From assembly GCF_000185905.1 (NCBI RefSeq), contig NC_014923.1, positions 2,255,501 to 2,319,500 on the forward strand: DNA of 64,000 bases, given 5' to 3'. The notes under the pieces were generated by a model, which had not been told where the DNA came from, made no database searches, and saw only the letters and a list, made by a program, of their open reading frames with translations. The stretch comes from Mesorhizobium ciceri biovar biserrulae WSM1271. Lineage in GTDB: Bacteria > Pseudomonadota > Alphaproteobacteria > Rhizobiales > Rhizobiaceae. A program made the translations under genes and the position numbers. Below are positions 19,135 to 28,642 of this stretch, piece after piece. Position 1 is the first letter of the stretch. Every line of letters begins with the position of its first letter.

Positions 19135-19764
19135 CTAGCCCGCCTTGCCGCCGAGCCAGGCGGCGAACTGGTCGATGGTCTGGTCGGCGATCGCCTGCAT
19201 GGTGGCCGGCGAGATCCCCTTCCAGCTGTCGCCGCCCGCGCTGCCGCCGGAATTGACCGACGGAGCCTTCTGCTGGCCATTGATGCGGTGCAGCCGGTTG
19301 CCAGCGGGGTCATAGACGTCCCAGACATAGATGACGGTGGTGTCGGCGCCTTCCGACATCGTCGAGAAATAGCCTTTCAGCACATGTGTCACGGTCTGGT
19401 CGGCGCTGCCGGCGAGAGTGATGCCGCGCTGCCTGGCACGGGTCTGCAACTCCGCCGTCAGAGGTGTCGCAGCTTCCACCGAAGCGCCTACGATCGGCGC
19501 GATCTGCAAGCGGGTCTTCGACAGGATGGCAGCGCTTTGGGCTGATGTGACCGGGGCGGCGGCGGTTGCGGGAGCGCCAGACGTGCTGGTGGCGGGCCCG
19601 GCCGGAACCGTCGCCGCCGTGTTGCCTGACGTTGCGGGCAGCGTCTGGGTCGACGTCGCCGGCGGGGTGATCGCCGACGGTTCGAGCACGTCCTTTGCGT
19701 TGGTGCAGGCAGCAAGAGCCAATGCCACAAGCAATGACACGGTCGTCACATGCGATCGTCTCAT
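19135..19764 (-). CDS. Putative lipoprotein of unknown function
   Basis: The 209-residue protein starts with a lipoprotein signal (MRRSHVTTVSLLVALALAAC, lipobox LAAC) and so should be lipidated and anchored. Residues 30-85 are a Thr/Ala/Pro/Ser-rich low-complexity linker, followed by a globular domain with GADTTVIYVWDVYDPAGNRLHRI and a C-terminal ATMQAIADQTIDQFAAWL helix. I do not recognise a named family. ATG 19764 is chosen for the signal peptide; the frame is open to 19800. It sits 43 bp downstream of the M24 hydrolase gene in the same direction and may be the last gene of that series. Confidence 0.7.
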   Translation of the reverse strand: MRRSHVTTVSLLVALALAACTNAKDVLEPSAITPPATSTQTLPATSGNTAATVPAGPATSTSGAPATAAAPVTSAQSAAILSKTRLQIAPIVGASVEAATPLTAELQTRARQRGITLAGSADQTVTHVLKGYFSTMSEGADTTVIYVWDVYDPAGNRLHRINGQQKAPSVNSGGSAGGDSWKGISPATMQAIADQTIDQFAAWLGGKAG

Positions 19765-19807
19765 TTGCCTTCTAACTCCTTGGCGAAGAACGCCTCCCAC
19801 TGTGGAT

Positions 19808-20959
19808 TCACTTTACGATCAAGTCGAGATCATGGCGGGACAGCGGCCTGGGCTGGGATTCGGTGGTCAGGTAGGTGCGGCCAAGCGTCATCGCCGTCTC
19901 GGTGTCGGAGTCCATGATGATCATATGGGCGAACAGCGTCATGTTGGGCGCGATCGGTTCGGGATTGCCCTGGTAGAACATCGGCATGTCCATCCAGGAC
20001 GGGGTGAAGCGGGCGCCGACCGAATAGCCGCAGGCGTTCAGCCGGTGCTTGGTCAGGCCGTGTGCCTCCATGGTGCGGGCATGCGCATCGAAGACGTCGC
20101 CGAAGCTGTTGCCCGGCATCATCGCCTTCTCGACAGCCAGGAGTGCTGCGCGGGCGGCGTCGAACAGTTCCTGATGGCGCTTCGACACCTTGCCGGTCAG
20201 CACCGTGCGCATCATCGGCGCATGGTAGTGGTTGAAGACGCCGGCCCATTCGAGCGTCAGCTGGTCGTTCTTGGTGAGCTTGCGGCGGCCGGCCTTGTAG
20301 CGGCACAGCAGCGCATCGACGCCGGAGCCGATGATGAACTCGTTGGCCGGATAGTCGCCGCCGCCGGCGAAGATCGCGCCCTGCATGGCGGCCAGGATCA
20401 GAGCTTCGTCGCCGCCTTGCTTGATCAGCGGCAGTGCCGCGTCGAGCGCATCGTCGGAGAGATTGGCGGCCTTCTCGGCCTTGGCTATCTCGGCCGGGCT
20501 CTTAAACAGGCGCAGCCGGCCGACAATGCCGGACGCATCGGCGATCTGGCCGAAGGTCTGCAACTGCTCGTCCAGGCGGCGGCCGTTGAAGGCGGTCAGG
20601 CCGTGGGTGTCGTATTCGACGCCGATGCGGGCGCCGAGCAGGTCGAGTTCGTTGAGCAGATTGCGCAGGTCGACCGCAGGATTGGCGCCGTTGCGGTCGG
20701 TCCACAAGACGATGTTGTCGATAATCGAGGTCTGACGCGCCTGGCGCAGGTCGGCCGAGCGGGTCAGAAGCACCATCGAACCGTCGGCCTTGACCACCAG
20801 GCACTGGAAGAAGCAGAAGCCGAACGTGTCGTAGCCGGTCAGCCAATACATGCTTTCCTGCGCGAACAGCAGGATGGCGTCGAGCTTCTTTTCGGCCATC
20901 TCGATGATCAGCCGGTCGCGCCGCGCGTCAAATTCAGATCGTTCAAAATGCAGCGCCAT
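19808..20959 (-). CDS. M24-family (creatinase/ectoine hydrolase-like) protein
   Basis: The 383-residue protein has an N-terminal creatinase domain (residues 10-150) and a C-terminal pita-bread M24 domain. In metallo-members the first metal ligands lie in DxGAxYxGYxSDxTR. Here the same place reads LEWAGVFNHYHAPMMR (E237, H244, H246), so the canonical aspartates are not there, as in creatinase-like and ectoine-hydrolase-like members that do not rely on the usual metal pair. It could cleave an amidine or C-N bond rather than an Xaa-Pro peptide. The stop of pgeF and this ATG share one base (TAATG), indicating translational coupling. Confidence 0.8.
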   Translation of the reverse strand: MALHFERSEFDARRDRLIIEMAEKKLDAILLFAQESMYWLTGYDTFGFCFFQCLVVKADGSMVLLTRSADLRQARQTSIIDNIVLWTDRNGANPAVDLRNLLNELDLLGARIGVEYDTHGLTAFNGRRLDEQLQTFGQIADASGIVGRLRLFKSPAEIAKAEKAANLSDDALDAALPLIKQGGDEALILAAMQGAIFAGGGDYPANEFIIGSGVDALLCRYKAGRRKLTKNDQLTLEWAGVFNHYHAPMMRTVLTGKVSKRHQELFDAARAALLAVEKAMMPGNSFGDVFDAHARTMEAHGLTKHRLNACGYSVGARFTPSWMDMPMFYQGNPEPIAPNMTLFAHMIIMDSDTETAMTLGRTYLTTESQPRPLSRHDLDLIVK

Positions 20960-21753
20960 TATTCCCTCTCCAAGACAATTGCCGAAACCTGCCGGCCGTA
21001 ATCGGGCTCCTTGCGATGCGTGGTGCGCCGATAGGAGTAGAACAGGCCTTCCTCGGCGTAAGTGCAGCGGTCTAGGCCCTCAGCCGTCACGCCTGCCTTG
21101 GCCAGCCGGTCAACCGTGTAGCGGTTGAGGTCGAACATCGCATGGCCGGCATTGGCGGACGGAGCGAAATAGAGGATGTTTTCGGCGTCGGCTTCGACAA
21201 AGCGGGCGACGAATTCCGGGCCGACCTCGTAGTTTCGCGGGCCGATGGAGGGGCCTAGCACGGCGACGATGTTTTGGCGCCGGGCGCCGAGGCTTTCCAT
21301 CGCCAGGATGGTGTTTTCGAGCACGCCGGTGAACGCGCCTTTCCAGCCGGCATGCGCGGCGCCGATGATGCGCGCCTGCGCATCAGCGAACAGCACGGGA
21401 CCGCAATCGGCGGTCGAGGCGCCGATGGCGATGCCCGGCCGGTCGGTGACGATGGCGTCCGCCTTGGGGCGCTCGCCGGCAAAGGGCTCCTTGGCGATGA
21501 CGACATCGGGCGAATGGATTTGCCAGGCGGTCAACAGATGCCTTGCCGGCACGCCCATCCAGGCAGCGACACGGGCGCGGTTCTCAGCCACCAGCACCTG
21601 GTCGTCATCCGATCCGGTGCCGATGTTGAGGCCCTGATAGATGCCGCCGGAAACACCGCCGACGCGGGTGAAATAGCCGTGGCGGATGCCTTGTGCCTGC
21701 GCCTCGTCCAGCAGCGGCGACCGAACGGGATCCGGTTTGGTCTGATTCAGCAT
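20959..21753 (-). CDS. pgeF: Peptidoglycan editing factor / purine nucleoside phosphorylase LACC1 family
   Basis: The 264-residue protein is of the YfiH/PgeF (DUF152, Cu-oxidase_4) family. Signatures are GYFTRVGGVSGGIYQGLNIG, the metal-type STADCGPVLF and AHAGWKGAFTGVLENTI segments, and the late GPSIGPRNYEVG and CTYAEEGLFYSYRR. E. coli PgeF prevents L-Ser misincorporation into muropeptides, while other members have purine nucleoside activity. It lies in the lgt / methyltransferase / pgeF / M24 minus-strand series, 105 bp after the methyltransferase. Confidence 0.92.
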   Translation of the reverse strand: MLNQTKPDPVRSPLLDEAQAQGIRHGYFTRVGGVSGGIYQGLNIGTGSDDDQVLVAENRARVAAWMGVPARHLLTAWQIHSPDVVIAKEPFAGERPKADAIVTDRPGIAIGASTADCGPVLFADAQARIIGAAHAGWKGAFTGVLENTILAMESLGARRQNIVAVLGPSIGPRNYEVGPEFVARFVEADAENILYFAPSANAGHAMFDLNRYTVDRLAKAGVTAEGLDRCTYAEEGLFYSYRRTTHRKEPDYGRQVSAIVLERE

Positions 21754-21858
21754 GCGGGCGTTGTTGTCCGTGTGGGCGGTTTCGTCAAGAAGAAGGTGCT
21801 TGGTCGAGAACAGGCTGCAAAGCGCGGACGGGAGATTGGGAGGGGCGGCGGTAAAAAG

Positions 21859-22947
21859 TCAATCCGCCTCGGCAAAGGGCCGAACCGCCACGCCGCGAGG
21901 CAGCACCGCAAGCACCTTGAACAGCTCGCCCATGGCTTGCGGCCCTGCGAGGCGCTCGACGTCGCCGGCGATCCTTTCGCGCGCCGCCTGGCCGGCATCG
22001 GCGCCAAGCCGGCCGGCGCGCTCGAGGATGCCCATGCCGAGCAGGAAATCGCCCTGTGTCGTCAGATGGGCTTCGAGGCCATGTGCACGCGCGATCGCGG
22101 CAAGGGCGGCGAAATCGACGTGGGAGGTGAGGTCGGCCTCACCGGGATTGGCCAGCACATCTTCGTGATCGTGGCTGCGCAAGGCCTGCAGGGTGTCCCC
22201 GACACCCGGCTGGAAATGGCCGTAGTCGAGAAACAGGCCGGCGCCACCATGCCTGGATATGCGCTCGGCGATTGTTGCCATCAGCGCGGTGCGGGCAGGC
22301 GCCACTTCGGCGATCGCACCTTGCGGCGCGTCAGCGGCATCGGCGGGCAGCAGCGTCGGGTCGACCGAGCCGGCGCCGGCGAAGAAGCAAAGGTCGTTGG
22401 TCTCGTCGAGGCCGACCATGCGCTCGCGCCAGCCGGCGCCGGCGCGGATGAACTGGCGGATGGGCACTGCGTCGAACAGTTCGTTGCCGACGATGAACAG
22501 CGATTGTTGCGGCAAGGTCTCGATGGTTTCGTGCCAGCCAACCGCGAAGGGTGTGACGCCAAGCGTCTTTTTTTGCACCTCGGTCAGGCGCGGGCTTGTC
22601 TCGATCATGGCGAAGGTGGCGCCGTTGGCCAGGTCAGGATCGAGCCGCGACAGCGTGCGCAGCATGTCCTTCATCAGCGTGCCGCGGCCGGGTCCGATCT
22701 CGGCGATGGTGACCGGCAGTGGCCGGCCGCTCGCTGCCCAGACCTGGTACATCCAGACCGCGACCAGTTCGCCGAACATCTGGCTGATCTCCGGCGCGGT
22801 GACGAAGTCGCCGCCCGCACCAAAGGGCTCGCGCGTCGTGTAGTAGCCGTCCGCCGGGTCGAACAGGCACAGCGCCATGTACTCGTTGACGGGAAGCGGC
22901 CCAAGGGCCTCGATCAGGTCGACGATGCGGGTCTTCAGCCGTGTCAT
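21859..22947 (-). CDS. Class I SAM-dependent methyltransferase, MidA/NDUFAF7 family
   Basis: The 362-residue protein is of the DUF185 / NDUFAF7 (MidA) family, whose mitochondrial member methylates an arginine of a complex I subunit during assembly. Visible family elements are [39 protein letters not shown], motif [32 protein letters not shown], and the late [22 protein letters not shown]. The start overlaps the lgt stop by 4 bp (ATGA), so it is coupled to lgt, a gene order often seen in Rhizobiales. Confidence 0.88.
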   Translation of the reverse strand: MTRLKTRIVDLIEALGPLPVNEYMALCLFDPADGYYTTREPFGAGGDFVTAPEISQMFGELVAVWMYQVWAASGRPLPVTIAEIGPGRGTLMKDMLRTLSRLDPDLANGATFAMIETSPRLTEVQKKTLGVTPFAVGWHETIETLPQQSLFIVGNELFDAVPIRQFIRAGAGWRERMVGLDETNDLCFFAGAGSVDPTLLPADAADAPQGAIAEVAPARTALMATIAERISRHGGAGLFLDYGHFQPGVGDTLQALRSHDHEDVLANPGEADLTSHVDFAALAAIARAHGLEAHLTTQGDFLLGMGILERAGRLGADAGQAARERIAGDVERLAGPQAMGELFKVLAVLPRGVAVRPFAEAD

Positions 22948-23798
22948 GCCGGCTGCGGCTGTGCCACCGGCTTGGCGGTCAGCATCGCCCAGATGCCGGC
23001 CAGCACCATCGGCGACGACAGGATCATGCCCATGGTCAACCAGTTGGTGCCGAGGAGATAGCCGAGCTGCTGGTCAGGCTCGCGGAAGAACTCGACGAAG
23101 ATGCGCGACAGGCCATAGCCGCAGATGAAGGCGCCGCCGACGAAGCGCGGCGTCTTCAGCCTGAGGCGCGAATGGGTGAGAATGCGCAGCACGAGGAACA
23201 GCACCACACCCTCGAGCAGCGCCTCGTAAAGCTGGCTCGGATGACGGGCAAACGGCCCGCCATTGGGAAACTCGAACGCCCAGGGCACGTCGGTTGGTCG
23301 GCCCCACAGTTCGGAATTGATGAAGTTGGCGACGCGCACCAGGCCGAGGCCGACCGGCACGCCGGCCGCCACGACATCGAACAGCGACCAGGTGCGGATG
23401 CCGCGCTTGATGGAAAACAGCGTCATGGCGAGGATGACGCCGAGCAGGCCGCCATGGAACGACATCCCGCCCTGCCACACGGCGAAGATATCGAGCGGGT
23501 GCGCGATGTAGCGCGCCAGATCATAGAAGAGCACATAGCCGGTGCGGCCTCCGAGCACGACACCGATGGCCGCCCAGACGATGAAATCGTCGAGATCCTC
23601 CGGCTTCATCGGCAGGACGCCGTTCGGCCACAGCCTGGCATTGGCGGCGAGCCGCTTGGCATACCACCAGGCGAACAGGATGCCGACGATATAGCCGACG
23701 CCATACCAGTGCACCGCCAGCGGCCCGATCTGGATGAGGATCGGGTTGATGTTGGGGAAGGGCAGGGAGGCCAGCGGCAGCAGGAAATATTCGTTCAA
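22944..23798 (-). CDS. lgt: Prolipoprotein diacylglyceryl transferase
   Basis: The 284-residue seven-helix inner-membrane enzyme transfers diacylglyceryl from phosphatidylglycerol to the lipobox Cys of prolipoproteins. It has the essential His-Gly segment ([12 protein letters not shown]), the signature [27 protein letters not shown] and [12 protein letters not shown]. The protein most likely starts at TTG 23798 ([19 protein letters not shown]) behind CCGAGAG: no ATG or GTG lies near the conserved N-terminus, and the ATG at 23909 would add 37 unrelated residues. It is the first gene of a coupled minus-strand series. Confidence 0.93.
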   Translation of the reverse strand: MNEYFLLPLASLPFPNINPILIQIGPLAVHWYGVGYIVGILFAWWYAKRLAANARLWPNGVLPMKPEDLDDFIVWAAIGVVLGGRTGYVLFYDLARYIAHPLDIFAVWQGGMSFHGGLLGVILAMTLFSIKRGIRTWSLFDVVAAGVPVGLGLVRVANFINSELWGRPTDVPWAFEFPNGGPFARHPSQLYEALLEGVVLFLVLRILTHSRLRLKTPRFVGGAFICGYGLSRIFVEFFREPDQQLGYLLGTNWLTMGMILSSPMVLAGIWAMLTAKPVAQPQPA

Positions 23799-23967
23799 CG
23801 GGGAACTCTCGGTTGCGAGCGTGTTTGGGCGCGGACCATGCGGCAGGGTTTTGGCAGGGTCAAGGCAAGGTGGGCGCACTCGACTTGATGCCGCAGCAAG
23901 GTGCAACAAGCTTGCATTCGACGCGCGGCGCCACTACGTCAATTTTGTGCAAGCGCGAGGATTTGCC

Positions 23968-24270
23968 ATGTCGACCGGACCGAACCGCATTCTCGATGAA
24001 TTCGCCAAGCTGATGACCGACGCCGCCGGCGCCGCCCAGGGCGTGCGCCGTGAGGTGGAGACCGCCTTCAAGGGGCAGGCCGAGCGCATTCTCAATACGA
24101 TGGACGTGGTGCAGCGCGAAGAGTTCGAAGCCGCGCGCGAGATGGCCGCCAAAGCGCGGGAAGAGAATACCCGCCTTGCCGCCCGCATCGAGGCGCTCGA
24201 GGCGAAGCTTGCAGAACTGGCCGGCGACGCCACACCAGCGACGGCCGCCAAGCCGCGCACAAAAAAATAA
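23968..24270 (+). CDS. UbiK-family accessory factor (BMFP domain)
   Basis: The 100-residue protein has an amphipathic N-terminal helix (ILDEFAKLMTDAAGAAQGVRREVETAFKGQAERIL) and a C-terminal coiled coil (EEFEAAREMAAKAREENTRLAARIEALEAKL) ending in a basic Ala/Lys tail. This is the BMFP / YqiC architecture; UbiK of this family supports aerobic ubiquinone synthesis and binds lipids. ATG 23968 is chosen because homology begins there, although the frame is open from 23734. It is divergent from lgt. Confidence 0.8.
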   Translation: MSTGPNRILDEFAKLMTDAAGAAQGVRREVETAFKGQAERILNTMDVVQREEFEAAREMAAKAREENTRLAARIEALEAKLAELAGDATPATAAKPRTKK

Positions 24271-24614
24271 TCGTTAAACTTTTCCACATAGCCCGATCCT
24301 GAAAAGCGCTTTGCCGTGAATCGCTTAACGGCATTGCATGAATCTTTGTGACAGCGGCTTTCCACATGCGAATGACGCAGTGCGAAAAATTGGGCTGTTC
24401 ACGCGACTCCCGATCAATAGACTGAATTTGTTGCATGATTCGGAGCAGGATCATGCGACCGGGCGGTGGGGTCCGGTCTGGGGTCTTTGCGTCGAGAAGT
24501 CGTCTTTGCGCGAAGAAAGTCCTGGCCGTCCGAGTTCTAGACAAGATTGTTCGTTGTGTGTGCCCTCCCGCGGAGCGTGTGGCGGCGCTCGTACAGAACG
24601 ACAGGAAGCATTCC
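24271..24614 (+). other. Gene-free 344-bp region upstream of the YbjN gene
   Basis: I see no convincing gene here. An in-frame extension of the YbjN gene back to 24435 has no family features. The region contains a short inverted repeat at 24433-24456 (GCATGAT ... ATCATGC), whose outer arms match family A, and presumably the promoter of the YbjN gene. Confidence 0.5.
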
Positions 24615-25115
24615 ATGGAACTTCTCGAACTCGAATTCTCCCGCGAAATCCATCCGGTGGATGTTATCGAGCAGGTGGCCCACAACAACGACTGGTCCTT
24701 CGAGCGGGCCGGCGACGACGAGATTTCGATCTCGGTTGCCGGAAGCTGGACCGACTATCACGTCTCCTTTTCGTGGATGGAGGATTTCGAGGCGCTGCAC
24801 CTGGCCTGCGCCTTCGATATCAAGGTGCCGGAGACCCGCACGCTGGAAGTGATGCGGCTCTTGTCGCTGATCAACGAGCAGATGCTGTTTGGCCATTTCG
24901 ACCTCTGGGAGCAGGAGGGCGCGATCATGTTCCGCCAGTCGCTGCTGCTGGCCGGCGGGGTCGAGCCGTCGAGCCAGCAGGTCGAAGTGTTGCTGTCGTC
25001 GGCGCTGGAAGCCTGCGAATGCTATTTCCAGGCGTTCCAGTTCGTCGTCTGGTCGGGAACCTCGGCCAAGGACGCCCTGGCCGGTGTGCTGTTCGAGACC
25101 TACGGCAACGCCTGA
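24615..25115 (+). CDS. YbjN domain-containing protein
   Basis: The 166-residue protein is of the YbjN family, a type III secretion chaperone-like fold found widely in alphaproteobacteria. It begins MELLELEFSREIHPVDVIEQVAHNNDWSFERAGDDEI, and WTDYHVSFSWMEDFEALHLACAFDIKVP follows the usual strand-helix pattern. The function is not established; E. coli ybjN is linked to motility and stress. ATG 24615 follows GACAGGAAGCATTCC. The gene is followed after 27 bp by the CsaA-like gene on the same strand. Confidence 0.85.
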   Translation: MELLELEFSREIHPVDVIEQVAHNNDWSFERAGDDEISISVAGSWTDYHVSFSWMEDFEALHLACAFDIKVPETRTLEVMRLLSLINEQMLFGHFDLWEQEGAIMFRQSLLLAGGVEPSSQQVEVLLSSALEACECYFQAFQFVVWSGTSAKDALAGVLFETYGNA

Positions 25116-25142
25116 GTCCCCGTTAAGGCAGACAAGACCAAG

Positions 25143-25502
25143 ATGAGTTCGAACACCGAGCGCAAGCCCGAGATCAGTTTTGCCGATTTCGATCGTGTCG
25201 ACATCCGCGCCGGCACGATCGTCGAGGCCGAGCCGTTTCCCGAGGCGCGCAAGCCCGCGTTCAAGCTGAAGATCGATTTCGGCGCCGGCATCGGTATCAA
25301 GAAATCGTCGGCGCAGATCACCAAATACTATACACCGGAGACGCTGATCGGCCGGCAGGTGTTCGCGGTGGTCAATTTCCCGCCGCGCCAGATCGGTCCA
25401 TTCATGTCGGAAGTGCTCACTCTCGGCTTTCCCGACGAAGAGGGCGCCGTGGTGCTCGGCGCGATCGAGCGTAAGGTGCCGGATGGCGGGCGGTTGTTTT
25501 AG
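25143..25502 (+). CDS. csaA: tRNA-binding domain protein, CsaA-like
   Basis: The 119-residue single EMAP/tRNA-binding OB-fold protein is of the CsaA type. It shows the family order [46 protein letters not shown], and the C-terminal [33 protein letters not shown]. CsaA dimerises and has been described as an export-related chaperone that also binds tRNA. The length is typical (about 110-120 residues). Confidence 0.9.
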   Translation: MSSNTERKPEISFADFDRVDIRAGTIVEAEPFPEARKPAFKLKIDFGAGIGIKKSSAQITKYYTPETLIGRQVFAVVNFPPRQIGPFMSEVLTLGFPDEEGAVVLGAIERKVPDGGRLF

Positions 25503-25617
25503 GGTCTCAACTGGGGATCGGAATCCCCCGCGAACCGGGATGGATTGATAATCCTTTCGGCAGATGCTTCAGCATGAATTTCATGCCATGTCGTGACAGG
25601 AGTGTCGCGCGTGGACA

Positions 25618-27192
25618 TCATCCGCTTTTCCTGTCCGCGTCGACCAATTTCCTTATTCTGTAAAATTTGAACTGTTTGCCTTCGGCGATTAATTCAAGGT
25701 TGCCGTGTCGTGGCGGGCTGCGCTCCGGCGCGATTACCAGCAGATAGTCAAAGTCACGGGTCCAATGCGCTGCATACGCCGCCTCGACCGGTGGTAATGC
25801 ACCGGCGGCGTAGGCCTCCAGCTCAGACATCGGGATAGGCCCGCCTTGCGGAACGGTCAGGTTTGCCACTTCCGGCCGGGGCCTGACCGGCTGTTTTCCC
25901 GGATAGGTGAACAGCGTTGGCATCAGTGCATTGCGTGTGACTACGGCCAACGCGGCAGCATTGTACATTGGATAAAGGAGCAGATTCGTTGGCGGGTCGT
26001 CTGGAAGGCCATTCTGGCCGGTAAGGATTCGCGAACCCATTGGAATGGCGTCGAACGCGGTCATAAGGGCACGATATTCGCTGCGGCACGACGTTTGGGC
26101 CCAGATCGCGATGCCACTGTTTGCAAGCCCGGCGCCAAACGCCAGCGCGACGAGAAGTGTTCCACGCGAGTCTTGCGGACGCTTGATCGTGACGAAGGCT
26201 GGCAGGATCAGAATAAGCGCCAGAAGGACGCGCCCGTCGACAAAGGCCGTGTCCACAACGCGAAACGGCATGACAATGAACAGGCACAAGAGCCCAAAGC
26301 CTATCCAGCAGCCGACGCGAGAGACCGCCACCATCCTGTGCTTCACCGCAAGGTAACTGAGAATGACCAGCACCACGGTCACAGCTGAGGAAGTGTATCT
26401 GCTGAAGCCGTTGACTTGAACCAGCGCCAACAATTTCGCCGACAGGGCCCATTCGGTTCCTTCGCCACCCACTTTGCCGCCGTAGGCGAGCGCCAGGGCG
26501 CCAACTGCGACGACCGGAGCAGCCATTCCGGCAACCAGCAAGATCGTGCGTTTCCAATTCTCAATATGGTCTGGCCAGCGGGAGAGTTCGTACAGCCCCA
26601 CCACAATGCCATACAGGCCGAGGGCAAATAGGTGAGAGATATACAGAACCAGGACGAAGACGGCGTGGATCGCAAGGCGCAGCGGCAAAGGTCTTTCCGC
26701 AAGCCAAATCCAAACCGCGATGGACCAAAGAACGATCCCCAGTCCAAATTCAAAATTCACGAATCCGAAAGCGAAAGGCATGGCGTAGAGGAAGAGCGAA
26801 GCGACGAAGCCGCTGAGGATCACACGCCCCTGTGCGGCCGCTCCGACGGCCATTGCCCCGCTGACGACCAGCATTTGCGAGACTAGATAGAAAAGCTTTG
26901 ATGCCAGTTCGATCCCGATCAAGCGCCCAGCGAACGGGACGACGAGATCCATGGCTAGATTAGGGTAGGGTGCCCACGCGGCTTCATAATAGGGATGGGC
27001 TTCGGGCGTACCGGCGCGCATCAGGATCGACATTCTTGCGAGATGATTTGGATAGTCTGCCATAGCGGGTATGTCGACGAGCAGTACGGGCAAGAAAGCC
27101 ACCACCAGCAGAACTATCAGCAAGATACCTTCGGGCCTGATGAAATGGCTCGTGTAACTGTTGATTTTGTTGCTGGCTGTTGCTTCGAGCAT
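25618..27192 (-). CDS. Multi-pass membrane protein, possible GT-C glycosyltransferase
   Basis: The 524-residue protein has about 11 hydrophobic helices in residues 20-370 and a C-terminal soluble domain of about 130 residues. The first extracytoplasmic loop contains VDIPAMADYPNHLARM; an acidic residue in this loop is the hallmark of GT-C glycosyltransferases. No named family is recognised. Its base composition is more A+T-rich than its neighbours. A glycosyltransferase gene follows in the same orientation upstream (27400-28422), so a shared role in surface glycan synthesis is possible but unproven. Confidence 0.65.
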   Translation of the reverse strand: MLEATASNKINSYTSHFIRPEGILLIVLLVVAFLPVLLVDIPAMADYPNHLARMSILMRAGTPEAHPYYEAAWAPYPNLAMDLVVPFAGRLIGIELASKLFYLVSQMLVVSGAMAVGAAAQGRVILSGFVASLFLYAMPFAFGFVNFEFGLGIVLWSIAVWIWLAERPLPLRLAIHAVFVLVLYISHLFALGLYGIVVGLYELSRWPDHIENWKRTILLVAGMAAPVVAVGALALAYGGKVGGEGTEWALSAKLLALVQVNGFSRYTSSAVTVVLVILSYLAVKHRMVAVSRVGCWIGFGLLCLFIVMPFRVVDTAFVDGRVLLALILILPAFVTIKRPQDSRGTLLVALAFGAGLANSGIAIWAQTSCRSEYRALMTAFDAIPMGSRILTGQNGLPDDPPTNLLLYPMYNAAALAVVTRNALMPTLFTYPGKQPVRPRPEVANLTVPQGGPIPMSELEAYAAGALPPVEAAYAAHWTRDFDYLLVIAPERSPPRHGNLELIAEGKQFKFYRIRKLVDADRKSG

Positions 27193-27399
27193 GCCACAAT
27201 GTAGGTAGAAATGGTAAATTTTGAGTCGCCGACAATTATCAATCTGACTTGGTCATGGCTCCGAAGTCGCACAATACGTCACGCCGAACCATCCCTTTGA
27301 AACAAGGTGCCGTGGCAGACTAACGGTTGATTGTGCGTCGCCGCGCTTTGTCATCCGTGGCGGTGTGTCAGCTTCGCCCTTGGATAACGAAAAGCACGA

Positions 27400-28422
27400 T
27401 CAGGCCGCCAGCTTTCGCCGTGTGCCCAGTGCTTCCTCGACCGTGTCGAGGAACATTTCCGCACAGGCCTTCCAGCTGTAGCGCATGGCGCGTTCGCGGG
27501 CTTCGGCACGGTCGACGTTGAGCGCGGCGAGTGAGGCCTCGCGCAAATCGTTGGAGACCGCGCCGCCAAAACCATCGCCGACAATGTCGATCGGCCCGGT
27601 CACCGGATAGGCGGCAACCGGCGTGCCGCTGGCCAGTGCCTCGATGATGACGTTGCCGAACGTGTCGGTGCGGCTCGGGAAGACGAAGACGTCGGCCGAG
27701 GCATAGATCTCGGCCAGTTCGTCGTTGGGGCGATGGCCGAGGAAATGCGCTTGCGGATATTTCGCCTTCAGTCTGGCAAGCTCGGGGCCTTCGCCGACGA
27801 TCACCTTGCTGCCGGGCAGGTCGAGGTCGAGGAAAGCACCCAGGTTCTTTTCGATGGCGACGCGGCCGACGCAGAGGAAGATCGGGCCGGGGAAGCCGAG
27901 GTCCTTCTTCCTGTCCGGGCGGAAATGGTCGGTGTCGACGCCGCGCGTCCATGGCCGCAGCTTGGTGAAGCCGCGCGCGGAAAGGTCGTCGGCGAGCGAC
28001 TGGGTGGCCACCAGCGTGCCCTGGCCGGAATTATGAAAATCGCGCAGCCAGCGATAGGCCCAGCTTTCCGGCACCGGCAGGCGGGCGCTGAGATATTCGG
28101 GAAAGCGCGTGTGATAGCTGGTGGTGAATGGACGGCCGGCATTGCGGCAATAGCGCCGCGCCATGATGCCCAGCGGTCCTTCGGTGACGATGTGGATGTG
28201 GTCGGCCTTGCCGGCGTCGATCAGGCGCGCGACATGGCCGGGCGTGGTCAGCGCCAGCCTGATGTCGGGATAGGTCGGCAAGGGCAGGGTGCGAAAGATA
28301 TTGGGCGTCAGGAAATCCACCGCGACGTCGAAGGATTTCAGCGTCTCGGTGAGCCGCTCCAACGTGTGGACGACGCCGTTGACCTGCGGGCGCCAGGCAT
28401 CGGTGACCATCAGTATGCGCAT
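27400..28422 (-). CDS. Glycosyltransferase family 4 (GT-B) protein
   Basis: The 340-residue GT-B glycosyltransferase has an N-terminal acceptor domain (MRILMVTDAWRPQVNGVVHTLERL, typical of GT4) and a C-terminal donor domain (TRGVDTDHFRP, VGEGPELARLKAKYP, ASADVFVFPSRTDTFGNVIIEALASGTPVAAY, containing the E-x7-E-like motif). It resembles GDP-mannose- or UDP-sugar-dependent lipid glycosyltransferases of alphaproteobacteria. The predicted product is cytosolic or peripheral to the membrane. The acceptor is unknown. Confidence 0.88.
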   Translation of the reverse strand: MRILMVTDAWRPQVNGVVHTLERLTETLKSFDVAVDFLTPNIFRTLPLPTYPDIRLALTTPGHVARLIDAGKADHIHIVTEGPLGIMARRYCRNAGRPFTTSYHTRFPEYLSARLPVPESWAYRWLRDFHNSGQGTLVATQSLADDLSARGFTKLRPWTRGVDTDHFRPDRKKDLGFPGPIFLCVGRVAIEKNLGAFLDLDLPGSKVIVGEGPELARLKAKYPQAHFLGHRPNDELAEIYASADVFVFPSRTDTFGNVIIEALASGTPVAAYPVTGPIDIVGDGFGGAVSNDLREASLAALNVDRAEARERAMRYSWKACAEMFLDTVEEALGTRRKLAA

Positions 28423-28642
28423 GGCGGCCCTTTGCTTGAAAGGTCGACGGTTGCCTTGAGACGATGCCGGAACGGCGACCAGCCTGCTGCTCTCGCTTCG
28501 CTCCAGCGCACCCGGACAGGTACGGGGTCGAAGATAGGCGGCAAGGCCGAATCAATTGAGGTCGCGCGCTTCATGCGCGCTCTTGATCATGGTTTCATGA
28601 CGGGCGGATGAAGCCGGTTCCACTTTTCGCAATCGTGCCCGG

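Noticed and set aside
21274..23061. Long plus-strand open frame (595 codons)
   Set aside because: It is antisense to pgeF, the MidA-like methyltransferase and lgt, all of which are certain genes.
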